64,000 nucleotides of DNA, from contig CAMDBX010000001.1 of the NCBI GenBank assembly GCA_945889445.1, forward strand, positions 62,001 through 126,000, in the 5' to 3' direction. This document shows positions 35,279-45,798 of this stretch, in pieces. A model generated the notes under the pieces. The model was not told the origin of the DNA, made no database searches, and saw only the letters and a program-made list of their open reading frames with translations. The translations under genes and the position numbers were made by a program. Every line of letters starts with the position of its first letter. The stretch's first letter is position 1. Source of the stretch: Rhizobium sp. Q54 (lineage in GTDB: Bacteria > Pseudomonadota > Alphaproteobacteria > Rhizobiales > Aestuariivirgaceae).

Positions 35279-35904
35279 GTCGGTTCGTACATCAGGCGAT
35301 AGAGGTTGCGGATCATGCCGGCAGTGGCGCCCCAGATGTAGCGCCCCTGCCAAGGCATTGCATAATAATAGCGGGTGTGGCCCTGCCAATCCCGCGAATG
35401 ACGCTCATGATGCGCAGGGTCCATCAGGAAGGCCAGCGGCACCTCGAAGACGTCCTTCACCTCGGCTTCCTGCGGCTCCAGGGTGAAGCCGGGGCGGACG
35501 AGGGCCACCACCGGCACGACGCGGTAGTTGGTGGAGGTGAGGTAGGTATCCAGGAAACCGATGGGTTCGACGAAGGTTGACGGGATGCCCGTCTCTTCAC
35601 GTGTCTCGCGCAGGGCGGCGGCCACCGCATCGGCATCCGTATCGTCGATGCGCCCGCCGGGGAAGGCGATCTGACCGGCGTGGCTGCGCAGGTGCGGCTG
35701 GCGTTCGGTGAGAAGCAGGTGAAGACCCTCCGGCCGGGGCACCAGCGGCACCAGCACCGCGGCGGGCTTCGGCTCCTCGTTCTCGCAGATCATACGCGCC
35801 ATGGGGTTGAGGTCGTCGTCGCTGAAGCCATGAGCCCGCGGCGGCGCGGCATGAAGCCGCCCGGCGGCACGCGCCCGGAACGCGGCCTCGTCAAAACCCG
35901 TCAC
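35275..35904 (-). CDS. CoA pyrophosphatase-type NUDIX hydrolase
   Basis: A 209-aa NUDIX protein of the NudL/PCD1 CoA-pyrophosphatase group. The Nudix box is GGRIDDTDADAVAAALRETREETG (longer than 20 in total if extended; key residues G, E-E-E at its end), preceded by LLLTERQPHLRSHAGQIAFPG. The LLTxRxxxLRxHxGQxxFPGG stretch is the UPF0035 signature of CoA diphosphatases. It cleaves CoA to 4'-phosphopantetheine and ADP in characterised members. Coupled by 4-bp overlaps to DUF1285 upstream and cca downstream. Confidence 0.9.
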   Translation of the reverse strand: MTGFDEAAFRARAAGRLHAAPPRAHGFSDDDLNPMARMICENEEPKPAAVLVPLVPRPEGLHLLLTERQPHLRSHAGQIAFPGGRIDDTDADAVAAALRETREETGIPSTFVEPIGFLDTYLTSTNYRVVPVVALVRPGFTLEPQEAEVKDVFEVPLAFLMDPAHHERHSRDWQGHTRYYYAMPWQGRYIWGATAGMIRNLYRLMYEPT

Positions 35905-36515
35905 GACGCGATCCCGATCTCGGCAGCCCTTTGCATGGGATAGAAGCGTCCGGAGGACCAGACGCCGAACCAGCCGTCCTCGACGCAGCCCGCCGCAGCC
36001 AGGTCATAGAACAGCGCGCGACTCACCAGCGCCTCGAGCCTGGCCCGCACCATCACATAGGGCTTGAGGCCACCGGTTCCCAGCTCCTCGGCGAAGCGCA
36101 GCGGGTGGTCGCCGTCCACGATCACCGCATCATCCACGTTGGTTTCGAAGTGGATGACCTGCCCTCGCCCGTCTCCCTCCACCTGCATGCGGATGGCCGT
36201 GAAGGGCGCGTCGTCGACCCGGATTCCGACCTTCTCCACAGGTGTCACAAGATAGTATTTTCCGTCATCGTCATGGCGCAGGACGGAGGAAAACAGCTGG
36301 ACCAGCGGTTTCCGGCCGATCGGCGAGTTCATGTAGAACCAGGTGCCGTCCTGGGCGATGCGCATGTCGATGTCGCCGCAGAACGGCGGGTTCCACAGAT
36401 GAACCGGCGGCAGTCCCTTGGCTTTTCGCGCCTCCCCCAGCCCTTTCAGGGGGTTGCTTGCATCTCGCTGATCGGTGTTCATTTTCCCGTCATTACCGTC
36501 TGGTCGGCCTGTCAT
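35901..36515 (-). CDS. DUF1285-domain protein
   Basis: A 204-aa protein of the DUF1285 family. The conserved segment LWNPPFCGDIDMRI, DGTWFYMNSPIGRKPLVQLFSSVLR and YYLVTPVEKVGIRVDDAPF is clear. The structure of this family is known but its function is not. It is first in the DUF1285-NUDIX-cca operon and divergent from the MoxR operon, a conserved arrangement in related bacteria. The true start may be the ATG giving MNTDQRDAS, 11 codons into the frame. Confidence 0.85.
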   Translation of the reverse strand: MTGRPDGNDGKMNTDQRDASNPLKGLGEARKAKGLPPVHLWNPPFCGDIDMRIAQDGTWFYMNSPIGRKPLVQLFSSVLRHDDDGKYYLVTPVEKVGIRVDDAPFTAIRMQVEGDGRGQVIHFETNVDDAVIVDGDHPLRFAEELGTGGLKPYVMVRARLEALVSRALFYDLAAAGCVEDGWFGVWSSGRFYPMQRAAEIGIAS

Positions 36516-36607
36516 TGCCGCCTCTTTTAGGCCATTCTCGTTGCCGAGGATGAAAACAATTCATCCGGGGCTGATCCAGCCCCGGTTCCCATACGATAGT
36601 GAGTGAA

Positions 36608-37606
<999 letters not shown>

Positions 37607-37610
37607 ACTG

Positions 37611-38489
37611 ATGACATCCGCCCAGGCCCTCACCCTCGCCGACCGCGCCGCAGCCCAGGCCCGCGCGCTGCCTCCGCTTCTGGTGGAGGCGGAGCGCATC
37701 GCCGCGACGGTGATCCTGGGCGAGCATGGCCGCAAGCGCGCCGGGCCGGGTGAATCCTTCTGGCAGTACCGGCCCTACAGCTTTGGCGACTCCACTCAAC
37801 GCATCGACTGGCACAAGTCTGCCCGTTCGGATCGCGTCTACATCCGCGAGAATGAATGGGAGGCGGCCAACACGCTGTGGGTCTGGGCCTCGCCGGCAAT
37901 CTCCATGACCTTCAGGTCCCACCTGTCGCAGGTCACCAAGCGCGAGCGCGCGCAGCTGCTGATGCTCGCCCTCGCCTCGCTCGCGGTGCGGGGCAATGAG
38001 CGGGTGAGCGCACTGGGCTCGCCCTATGCGCCAGACCACACGCGAGCCCAGCTGGTGAAGCTTGCGGTGTGGTTCATGAAGGCGGAAGGATCTGCACTTC
38101 CCAGCTTTACCCGCATGCCGCGGTTTTCGGGCGCAGTGCTGGCCAGCGACTTCTTCGAAACGCCGCAGGACATCGCCCGCGCCATCACGCCGCTTGCCGA
38201 AGCGGGCGTGAAGGGCCACCTCGTGCAGGTGGTCGATCCGGCGGAGGAGACGCTGCCCTATGCCGGCCGTGTCGAGTTTCACGAGATGGCGGGGCCGTTA
38301 AAGTTCCTGTCCTCCAAGGCCGAGACGCTGCGTGAGGCCTATGCCGAAAAGCTCGCCGAACACCGCGCCGCACTCAAGGACCTGTGCCGCCGCATCGGGT
38401 GGAGCTTCGTGATCCACCGCACTGATGAGCAGCCCACGCGCAGCCTGCTGTCGCTCCACGCCCTGATTTCGGGCGAGGCGGGACGATGA
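37611..38489 (+). CDS. DUF58-domain protein
   Basis: A 292-aa protein of the DUF58 family, typical partner of MoxR ATPases. The signature [43 protein letters not shown] occupies residues ~45-85 (key part: YRPY...GD...IDW). It resembles a vWA fold, but the metal site is not obvious. It starts 4 bp after moxR and overlaps the next gene by 4 bp. An earlier in-frame ATG lies within moxR. Confidence 0.9.
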   Translation: MTSAQALTLADRAAAQARALPPLLVEAERIAATVILGEHGRKRAGPGESFWQYRPYSFGDSTQRIDWHKSARSDRVYIRENEWEAANTLWVWASPAISMTFRSHLSQVTKRERAQLLMLALASLAVRGNERVSALGSPYAPDHTRAQLVKLAVWFMKAEGSALPSFTRMPRFSGAVLASDFFETPQDIARAITPLAEAGVKGHLVQVVDPAEETLPYAGRVEFHEMAGPLKFLSSKAETLREAYAEKLAEHRAALKDLCRRIGWSFVIHRTDEQPTRSLLSLHALISGEAGR

Positions 38490-41281
38490 ACCTGCTCGGC
38501 GCGCTCTCCTTCGCCACGCCACTGGCACTTGCCGCGCTGCTGTTGCTGCCGGTGATCTGGTGGCTGCTGCGCTTCACCCCGCCGCGCCCGGAGACGGTGC
38601 GCTTCCCGGCAATCCGCCTGCTGCTGGGCTTGAAGAACCGCGAGGAGAAGCCGGACAAGACGCCATGGTGGCTTCTGCTGCTGCGCTTGGCGCTGGCGGC
38701 CCTCGTCATCATCGGCGTGTCGCAGCCGCTCTATGCACCGGGCCGCATCGGCACCCTGACCAACACGCCGGTGCTCGTGGTCGTCGACGACAGCTGGGCC
38801 GCCGCGAAGGACTGGGACCAGCGCCGCGAGGTGATGGCGGAGATCCTCGACAATGCCGCGGCCGCGGGCGCCACGGTGACGCTTGCCACGACAACGCCTG
38901 AGCTTCGCCCCCAGGCCCTGGAGCCCAAGACCGCTGCCGACGTGAAGGCGCGTGCCGCAGCGCTTGCACCGCGCGCCTTTGACCCGGACCGCTTGGGCAC
39001 GCTCGACCGGCTTGCCGCGGCATTCGGCAAGTCGGAGGCGCTGCGCGTGATCTGGCTGTCCGACGGCATCGACGATGGCAAGGCGCAGGATTTCGCTGTG
39101 GGGCTGCAGAAGCTGGCCAATGGCGCGGCCGCGGTCGAGGCCATCGTGCCGTCCACGGCGCAACTGCCGCTTGCCCTCGCAACGCCCGGTTTCGAGGGTG
39201 GTCAGATCAAGGTCACCATGCTGCGCGCGCCCGGTGGCCCGGTGCAAACGGTGCCGGTCGTCGCCACCGCGGGCAATGGCCGCAGCTTCGGCGATGTCAC
39301 GCTGAACTTCGCCGCAGGTACAACGATGGCAGCGGGAGTCCTCGAGCTTCCCGTTGAACTGCGCAACGAGGTGGGGCGCATCGCCATCAAGGACGAGCGC
39401 AATGCCGCGGCGGTGTTCTTGATGGATGATCGCTGGCGCCGCAAGACGGTGGGCCTGATGTCGGGCACCACCGCGGAAATGTCGGAGCCGCTTCTGGCCC
39501 CGCTCTACTTCGTCTCGCGCGCGCTCGACCCTTATGCCGAAGTGAGCCAACCCGACGGCACGGCGGCACTCAAAAGCCTGCTGGACCAGGGTCTCTCCAT
39601 GCTGGTGCTGGCCGACATCGGCGTGCTGCCGGGCGAGCAGCAGGACATGATCTCGCGCTGGGTGGACAATGGCGGCGTGCTGCTGCGCTTCGCGGGCCCG
39701 CGCTTCGCCGGTGCGCAGGACGGCCTGGTGCCGGTGACGCTGCGCGCCGGCGACCGCTCGCTCGGCAGTGCGCTGAGTTGGGAGACGCCGCAACCGATGC
39801 AGCCCTTCCCCGAAAAGAGCCCCTTTGCCGGCCTGACGCCCGACCCGTTGGTATCGGTGAACCGGCAGGTGCTGGCCGAGCCTGATTCCGACTTGCCGGA
39901 CAAGGTGTGGGCCAGCCTCGCCGATGGCACGCCGCTGGTGACCGCCAAGAAGGAAGGCAAGGGCCTGGTGGTGCTGTTCCATGTCACGGCCAATGCCGAC
40001 TGGTCGAACCTGCCGGTCTCCGGCCTGTTCCTTGAAATGCTGCGCCGCGTGCTTGATCTTGCGCCGGCCGCCGGCAGCGGCGTCAAGAGCAGCGCCATCG
40101 CCAGCGAAGCCCAGGCCTATGCGCCCTTCCTGGCGCTTGACGGCTTCGGCGACCTGACCAGCCCCTCGCCCGACGTACAGCCCATTCCCGCCACCGCAAT
40201 CGACAAGGTCACGGCCACCGCCGCGACACCGCCCGGCCTCTATCGCCGCGGTGAACAGGAGCGTTCCATCAACATCACCCATAGCGGAGCCGCGTTGACC
40301 GCGATTTCCACGCTTCCCGACGGTGTGGCGCAGCGCGCCCTGGCGCCGCTGCCGACACTGGCGCTGGCGCCCTATGCCTTCGCGCTCGCCATGCTGGCCT
40401 TCCTCGCCGACTGCTGTGCAGCCCTGTTTCTCGGTGGCGGACTGACGCGCATGCGCCAGCGCCGCGCCGCGGCGGCGGCGCTGCTGGCCCTCACCTTGGT
40501 GACGGCGTGGCAACCGCTTGCCGTCCAAGCCCAGTCGGACGCCGACTTTGCCATGCAGAACGCGCTCGAGACCAGGCTCGCCTATGTGAAGACGGGCGAT
40601 GCCGAGATCGACAGCATCAGCGAAGAGGGCCTCAGGGGCCTCGGGCAAATGCTGCGCGAGCGCACCTCCGTCAACACCGGCGATCCCGTCGGCGTCAACA
40701 TCGAGCGTGACGAGCTGGTGTTCTTCCCGCTGCTCTACTGGCCGGTGCGGCCAGAGGCGACCGTGCCATCGGACGCCGCGCTGGCGCGCATGGATGCCTA
40801 CATGAAGGGAGGCGGCACCATCTTCTTCGACCTGCGCGAGGATGGCTCCGGCGCTGACGCGCTGAGCGGCGGCGCCACCGCCGCGTCCGAGGCGCTGCGC
40901 CGCATCCTGGCCAAGCTCGACATTCCGCCGCTGGAGCCGGTGCCATCTTCGCATGTGCTGACCAAGAGCTTCTACCTGCTCGACCGCTTCCCCGGCCGCT
41001 ATGACGGCGGCAAGCTGTGGGTGGAGCGCTCCGACAGCGAGGGTGCGGCCATCGGCAATACCGATGGGGTGAGCGGCCTGATCATCGGCGCCAATGACTA
41101 TGCTGCGGCCTGGGCCATGGATGTGAACGGCGATCCGCTCTACGCCTCGGTGCCGGGCACCGACCGGCAGCGCGAGTTCGCGGTGCGCACCGGCATCAAC
41201 ATCGTGATGTATGCGCTGACCGGCAACTACAAGGCCGACCAGGTGCATGTGCCCGACCTTCTCGACAGGCTGGGACAATGA
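38486..41281 (+). CDS. BatA-like N-terminus fused to DUF4159 membrane protein
   Basis: A 931-aa membrane protein. The N-terminal BatA segment has two transmembrane helices (residues ~8-28 and 58-78) with the FTPPRPETVRFPAIRLL motif. A vWA-like domain follows with VVVDDSWAA (degenerate MIDAS, DxSxS reduced) and IWLSDGIDDG. After a beta-rich region come further helices (~625-655 and ~665-685), the second looking like an internal signal peptide. The C-terminal DUF4159 domain contains ELVFFPLLYWPV and GGTIFFDLRED. It may be a processed fusion. It overlaps the next gene by 4 bp. The role is probably envelope maintenance with MoxR; not proven. Confidence 0.85.
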   Translation: MNLLGALSFATPLALAALLLLPVIWWLLRFTPPRPETVRFPAIRLLLGLKNREEKPDKTPWWLLLLRLALAALVIIGVSQPLYAPGRIGTLTNTPVLVVVDDSWAAAKDWDQRREVMAEILDNAAAAGATVTLATTTPELRPQALEPKTAADVKARAAALAPRAFDPDRLGTLDRLAAAFGKSEALRVIWLSDGIDDGKAQDFAVGLQKLANGAAAVEAIVPSTAQLPLALATPGFEGGQIKVTMLRAPGGPVQTVPVVATAGNGRSFGDVTLNFAAGTTMAAGVLELPVELRNEVGRIAIKDERNAAAVFLMDDRWRRKTVGLMSGTTAEMSEPLLAPLYFVSRALDPYAEVSQPDGTAALKSLLDQGLSMLVLADIGVLPGEQQDMISRWVDNGGVLLRFAGPRFAGAQDGLVPVTLRAGDRSLGSALSWETPQPMQPFPEKSPFAGLTPDPLVSVNRQVLAEPDSDLPDKVWASLADGTPLVTAKKEGKGLVVLFHVTANADWSNLPVSGLFLEMLRRVLDLAPAAGSGVKSSAIASEAQAYAPFLALDGFGDLTSPSPDVQPIPATAIDKVTATAATPPGLYRRGEQERSINITHSGAALTAISTLPDGVAQRALAPLPTLALAPYAFALAMLAFLADCCAALFLGGGLTRMRQRRAAAAALLALTLVTAWQPLAVQAQSDADFAMQNALETRLAYVKTGDAEIDSISEEGLRGLGQMLRERTSVNTGDPVGVNIERDELVFFPLLYWPVRPEATVPSDAALARMDAYMKGGGTIFFDLREDGSGADALSGGATAASEALRRILAKLDIPPLEPVPSSHVLTKSFYLLDRFPGRYDGGKLWVERSDSEGAAIGNTDGVSGLIIGANDYAAAWAMDVNGDPLYASVPGTDRQREFAVRTGINIVMYALTGNYKADQVHVPDLLDRLGQ

Positions 41282-43338
41282 TGGACTGGAGCGTCTCCTT
41301 CGAACCGTTTCTGCCGTGGGCGCTGATCGCGCTGGCAGGTGTTGCCGGCCTCGCACTTCTGCTGGCGCTGGCCATCGGCCGGTCGCGCGGCACGCTGCTG
41401 CGCGCGCTGTCCTTTGCGCTGCTGCTTGCCGCTCTCGCCAATCCGGTGGTGCGCAACGAGGAGCGCCAACCACTGCCCGACATCGCTGTGGCGGTGGTCG
41501 ACCTGTCGCTGAGCCAGCAGACGGGCGCGCGCAGCAAGCGCACCGAGGAGGCCGTTGCGGCACTGAAGCAGGCCGTCGCACGGCTTCCCAACACCGAGCT
41601 TCGCACCGTCGACGTCAAATCCCTCGCCAGCAGCGAGGATGACGGCACCCGCGCCTTCGAAGTGCTGAACCGGGCACTTGCCGACATTCCACCCGACCGT
41701 TTCGCGGGCGCCGTCATGATCACCGACGGACAGGTGCACGACGCGCCGCAGGATCCGGCCAAGAGCGGCATTGGCGGACCACTGCATGCCCTGATCACCG
41801 GATCGAAGACCGAGAAGGACCGCCAGATCGTCATCGAAAAGGCACCGCGCTTCGGCATGGTAGGCCAGGAACAGATCGTGTCTTTCCGCCTCGACGAGGC
41901 GAACGGCCCGGGCCAGCCGGTGCCGGTGACCATGACCGTCAGCGGCGGCACGCCGATCACCCTCGATGTCTCGCCCGGCCAGACGGTGGAGGTGCCGGTG
42001 GCCGTCGATCACGGCGGCCAGAACATCGTGGAGATCACCGCACCGTCGCTCGACGGCGAGATATCGCTCCAGAACAACCGTGCCGTGACCGTGATCGAGG
42101 GCGTGCGTGACCGGCTGCGCGTGCTGCTGGTCTCGGGCGAGCCGCATGCCGGTGAACGCACCTGGCGCAACCTGTTGAAGGCCGATGCCTCCGTCGACCT
42201 CGTGCACTTCACCATCCTGCGCCCACCCGAGAAGCAGGACGGGACGCCGACCAAGGAACTGGCCCTCATCGCCTTTCCGACGCGCGAATTGTTCGTCGAC
42301 AAGCTCGACCAGTTCGATCTCGTGATCTTCGACCGCTATCGCCGCCAGTCGGTTCTGCCCGAGGCCTACATGTTCAACATCGCGCAATATGTGCGCAATG
42401 GCGGCGCGGTTCTGATCGCGTCAGGCCCTGATCTCGCCGCCGAGGATGGCCTCTACAGCACGCCGCTCTCCGACATCATGGCGGCAATTCCCACCGGCGA
42501 CGTGGTGGAGGAGCCGTTCAAGCCGATGCTCACCGACCAGGGCCGGAAGCACCCTGTCACCAAGGATCTTCCCGATTCCGCTGGCGAGACTCCAAGCTGG
42601 GGCCGCTGGTTCCGCCTCGTCGACACTTCGACGCAATCGGGCGAGACGGTGATGTCGGGTCCCGGCGACAAGCCGCTGCTGGTGCTCTCGCGCCAGGACG
42701 AAGGCCGTGTGGCGCAGTTGCTGTCCGACCAGGGCTGGCTGTGGGCGCGTGGCTTCGAGGGTGGCGGCCCGCAGACCGAACTGCTGCGCCACCTGGCGCA
42801 CTGGCTGATGAAGGAGCCCGACCTCGAGGAGGAGGCCCTCAACGGCAGGCAGCAGGGCAACGACCTCATCGTCGAGCGCCGCACCATGGCCGACAGCGCC
42901 GAACCGGTGGAGGTGACGCTTCCGTCCGGCAAGACAGAGACCGTACCCCTGCGCCAGATTTCGCCGGGGCGCTTCCAGGGATCGCTGCCCGTCACCGAAG
43001 CCGGGCTGCACCGGCTGGCCGACGGCAAGCTGATGGCGGTTGCCGCCACCGGCAACGGCGATGCGCGCGAGATGGCCAATCTGCGGTCGACCACCGACGT
43101 GCTGGATCCGGTGGCCCGGGCCACCGGCGGCAGCACAGGCTGGCTGGAAGATGGCATGCCGCAGATCGTCAAGGTATCAGCTGGCCGCCAGATGGCAGGC
43201 GCGGGCTGGATCGGCCTGCGCGCCAATGACAGCTACCGCGTGCAAGCGGTGTCCGACACGCCGCTCTTTGCGACGCTGCTAAGCCTCGCAGCGCTGCTGC
43301 TCGCCCTGGGCAGCATGTGGTACCGCGAGGGCCGCTGA
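41278..43338 (+). CDS. membrane protein with vWA domain and glutamine-amidotransferase-like region
   Basis: A 686-aa protein with two N-terminal membrane helices (residues ~10-55) and one at the C-terminus (~660-680), so the bulk is on one side of the membrane, presumably periplasmic. The first soluble part has vWA MIDAS elements DLSLSQ (DxSxS) and MITDGQ. The region from ~275 (LRVLLVSGEPHAGERTWRNLL, IFDRY, VRNGGAVLIASGPDLA) resembles the class I glutamine amidotransferase-like fold seen in MoxR clusters. It is last in the operon. Its final 60 nt overlap the 3' end of the convergent GNAT gene. Confidence 0.82.
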   Translation: MMDWSVSFEPFLPWALIALAGVAGLALLLALAIGRSRGTLLRALSFALLLAALANPVVRNEERQPLPDIAVAVVDLSLSQQTGARSKRTEEAVAALKQAVARLPNTELRTVDVKSLASSEDDGTRAFEVLNRALADIPPDRFAGAVMITDGQVHDAPQDPAKSGIGGPLHALITGSKTEKDRQIVIEKAPRFGMVGQEQIVSFRLDEANGPGQPVPVTMTVSGGTPITLDVSPGQTVEVPVAVDHGGQNIVEITAPSLDGEISLQNNRAVTVIEGVRDRLRVLLVSGEPHAGERTWRNLLKADASVDLVHFTILRPPEKQDGTPTKELALIAFPTRELFVDKLDQFDLVIFDRYRRQSVLPEAYMFNIAQYVRNGGAVLIASGPDLAAEDGLYSTPLSDIMAAIPTGDVVEEPFKPMLTDQGRKHPVTKDLPDSAGETPSWGRWFRLVDTSTQSGETVMSGPGDKPLLVLSRQDEGRVAQLLSDQGWLWARGFEGGGPQTELLRHLAHWLMKEPDLEEEALNGRQQGNDLIVERRTMADSAEPVEVTLPSGKTETVPLRQISPGRFQGSLPVTEAGLHRLADGKLMAVAATGNGDAREMANLRSTTDVLDPVARATGGSTGWLEDGMPQIVKVSAGRQMAGAGWIGLRANDSYRVQAVSDTPLFATLLSLAALLLALGSMWYREGR

Positions 43339-43860
43339 ACCGGGAACCTGCGCGAGGCCCGAAGCGCCTTCGAGCGCGCCGGGTGTGAGCTCCAGATACA
43401 GAAAGCGTGCCGGGTCGACGGGGCCGGGCAGGCTGATCAGCCCATCGGGCAATTTGCGGAATCCAACCTTGGCGTAATAGGGCTCGTCTCCCACCAGCAG
43501 CACCAGGCCGTGGCCCTGGGCGCGGGCGCGCGCCAGGCCTTCCTCCATCAGCGCAATGCCGATACCCAGCCCCTGCCGATCCGGATGCACGGCAAGCGGC
43601 CCCAGCAGCAGGGCGGGCGACAGCCGCACCCCAATGGCCAGTGGCCAGAAGCTGATGGTGCCGGAAACACCCACGCCCGCGTCACGCGTCACCATTGAAA
43701 GGCCGGGAACGGCGCTGTTGCCCTCGCGCAGGCGGTAGGATGTCTTGCCATTGCGGCCGGAGCCGAAGGCGAGGTCGAGCAGGTGCTCGATGGCATCATG
43801 GTCGTGAGAGGTCGTGTCTTCGCAGGTGATGGGGCCGCACATGGGCAGGATCTCGGACAA
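43279..43860 (-). CDS. GNAT-family N-acetyltransferase
   Basis: A 193-aa GNAT protein. The acetyl-CoA motif is LLGPLAVHPDRQGLGIGIALMEEGLARA (key part HPDRQGLGIG) near residue 90, followed by VLLVGDEPYYAKVGF, typical of the YhbS-like group. The substrate is unknown. The last 20 codons run through the 3' end of the convergent vWA gene; family members usually end soon after PARFLYLELTPGAL, so the extra tail may be a product of the overlap. The start at 43860 gives MSEILPMCG; later starts are possible. Confidence 0.85.
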   Translation of the reverse strand: MSEILPMCGPITCEDTTSHDHDAIEHLLDLAFGSGRNGKTSYRLREGNSAVPGLSMVTRDAGVGVSGTISFWPLAIGVRLSPALLLGPLAVHPDRQGLGIGIALMEEGLARARAQGHGLVLLVGDEPYYAKVGFRKLPDGLISLPGPVDPARFLYLELTPGALEGASGLAQVPGSAALAVPHAAQGEQQRCEA

Positions 43861-44059
43861 TCAGAACTTCAGGACTGGCGCCCGAAAGCCCCGGACGCAG
43901 CTGACGAAGACGTCTGTGCGGAAGGGTTGACCGGACGCGTTCAGGCGCGCGCGCTGCCGCGCGTGGCGCGGGCTCGTCGTCGCAGGTTGATATGGTCCAA
44001 GCCGATCATCCTGCGCGCCTTAGCTTGTAGCTGGCCGAACGTCAAGGTTCGGTAAAGCT

Positions 44060-44539
44060 TCACCAGATCCGCGACGGAGTTGCCCCTGACAGCACTTCCG
44101 TGATGCGCCGCCGGGTTCCCGGGGTGGTCCCTTCTGGAAGCGCCGCAGTGGCAAAGAACCGTGCCTCCGCAATTTCGGCACTGGGCGTGAAGTCATCCTC
44201 GCGGAACCGCCGCACCACGAAGCAGGCCACGTGATCGCCCCTGAACTGCGCGTCATTGAGGAAAACGCCATGCAGCACCGGGGCCTCCTCCGCCACGATC
44301 CCCGCCTCCTCGCGCAGTTCGCGCAACGCGGCATCGGCCAGCGCCTCGCCGCGCTCGACACCGCCGCCCGGCAGCAGCCATCCTGGGGCATAGCCGTGCC
44401 GCACCAGAAGGACTTCTGTTGCATTCGCCTTCAGCACCACGATTCGCGTGCCCAGCGTCATGCCACGCGTCTGGCGATAGGCCACCCGCAGGACAGGTTT
44501 CACAACCCGGAACAGCATGGCTTTAAGGCGCTCTGGCAT
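44060..44539 (-). CDS. NUDIX hydrolase
   Basis: A 159-aa NUDIX protein. Its Nudix box, GGGVERGEALADAALRELREEAG in full form with key residues G-E-R-E-E-G, follows LLVRHGYAPGWLLPG. The N-terminal 20 residues are basic and hydrophobic (FRVVKPVLRVAYRQTRG). It is divergent from the ceramide synthase candidate, 72 bp away. The substrate is unknown. The 199 bp between it and the GNAT gene hold nothing I can recognise. Confidence 0.87.
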   Translation of the reverse strand: MPERLKAMLFRVVKPVLRVAYRQTRGMTLGTRIVVLKANATEVLLVRHGYAPGWLLPGGGVERGEALADAALRELREEAGIVAEEAPVLHGVFLNDAQFRGDHVACFVVRRFREDDFTPSAEIAEARFFATAALPEGTTPGTRRRITEVLSGATPSRIW

Positions 44540-44611
44540 GGCAGATGGTTAGCCCCTCGTTCCGTCCTCGCCAAGCTTGAGTTCCGCGGGCCCGCTTGTT
44601 AAGCCGTAGCC

Positions 44612-45754
44612 ATGAGCCAGTCCGTCAGCGTCCGACCGGTGCGCGGCAAGGAAGACCTTCGGGTCTTCCTGGACGTACCGTTCGCGATCTATGCCGACGA
44701 TCCCAACTGGGTGGCGCCGCTCTATGTCGAGCGCCTGGAGCATATCGACCCGAAGCGGAATCCCTATTTCCGGCATGCCGATGCCGAACTCTTCCTTGCG
44801 TTTCGCGGCGACAGGCCGGTAGGCCGCATCTCCGCGCAGCTCTGCCGTCTGCGCAGCGAGCGCCACGCAGACGGCGTTGGCCAGTTCGGCTTCATCGAAG
44901 CCGAAAATGACCCCGCGGTCTTCGCCGCCCTGTTTGACGCCGCAGGTGCCTGGCTGAAGCAGCGCGGTGCCACCGCCATTCAGGGCCCATTCAGCTTCTC
45001 GATCAACGATGAAACCGGCCTCCTCGTCGAGGGCTTCGAGACGCCGCCTTCGGTTTTGATGGGTCATGCGCGCCCCTATTATGGGCAGCGCATCGAAGAG
45101 GCTGGCTTCGCCAAGGCGAAGGACGTCATCGCTTATGACCTTTTCGCAGCGCCCGAGATACCGCGCGCCCTCAAGTCGGCCTATGACAAGGCGCTCTCCG
45201 ACACGGACGTAACGCTGCGCCCGCTTGACAAGAAGCAACTGCTGAAGGAGTTGCGCACCGTCGTTTCCATCGCCAACGATGCATGGTCCGAAAACTGGGG
45301 CTTCGTTCCCTGGACGGAAGAGGAGATGATGGCGCTCGCCAACAATCTCAAATTCCTGGTGAGCGGCGACTACATTGCGATCGCCGAATATAAGGGCGAG
45401 CCCGCGGCCATGGCCATTACCCTGCCCAACATCAATGACTGGCTCACCGGTCTGCAGGGCCGCCTCCTGCCCTTCGGCTGGGCGAAGATCGCATGGAGCC
45501 TTTACGCGAAGCCACCTCAGTCGGTGCGCATGCCGCTCATGGGACTGCGCAAGAAGTTCCACGGCACAGCCACCGGCGCCGTGCTCGGCATGGCGGTGAT
45601 TGCCCGCGTCCGGAACTTTCACGTCGGCCGCGGCACCACGAAGGGCGAGGCCTCATGGATCCTCGAAGACAACATGCCAATGCGCCGCATGATCGAAGCC
45701 TTCGGTGGCCGGCCCTACAAGACTTATCGCATTTATGAGAAGTTAATCGGTTAG
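44612..45754 (+). CDS. bcerS: bacterial ceramide synthase candidate (GNAT-like, YghO family)
   Basis: A 380-aa protein of the YghO-like family with a GNAT-related fold: RPVRGKEDLRVFLDVPFAIYADDPNWV at the start (key part VPF.IY..DPNWV), FSINDETGLLVEGF and HARPYYG in the middle, and NWGFVPWTEEEM in the second half. In Caulobacter a member of this family is the bacterial ceramide synthase that N-acylates the sphingoid base, unrelated to eukaryotic ceramide synthases. Here it lies 4.4 kb from serine palmitoyltransferase, with kinase and permease genes between, supporting that role. No membrane segment is obvious. Function is by family and context. Confidence 0.78.
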   Translation: MSQSVSVRPVRGKEDLRVFLDVPFAIYADDPNWVAPLYVERLEHIDPKRNPYFRHADAELFLAFRGDRPVGRISAQLCRLRSERHADGVGQFGFIEAENDPAVFAALFDAAGAWLKQRGATAIQGPFSFSINDETGLLVEGFETPPSVLMGHARPYYGQRIEEAGFAKAKDVIAYDLFAAPEIPRALKSAYDKALSDTDVTLRPLDKKQLLKELRTVVSIANDAWSENWGFVPWTEEEMMALANNLKFLVSGDYIAIAEYKGEPAAMAITLPNINDWLTGLQGRLLPFGWAKIAWSLYAKPPQSVRMPLMGLRKKFHGTATGAVLGMAVIARVRNFHVGRGTTKGEASWILEDNMPMRRMIEAFGGRPYKTYRIYEKLIG

Positions 45755-45798
45755 GCGCTACCCGCGTCAGGCAGCGCCGCGCTGCCCCGTTCCAGTGT

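Noticed and set aside
38339-41581. 1080-aa minus-strand frame opposite the BatA/DUF4159 gene
   Set aside because: No domain, Arg/His/Gly-rich, fully antisense to a gene with clear motifs in an operon; a stop-poor GC artefact.
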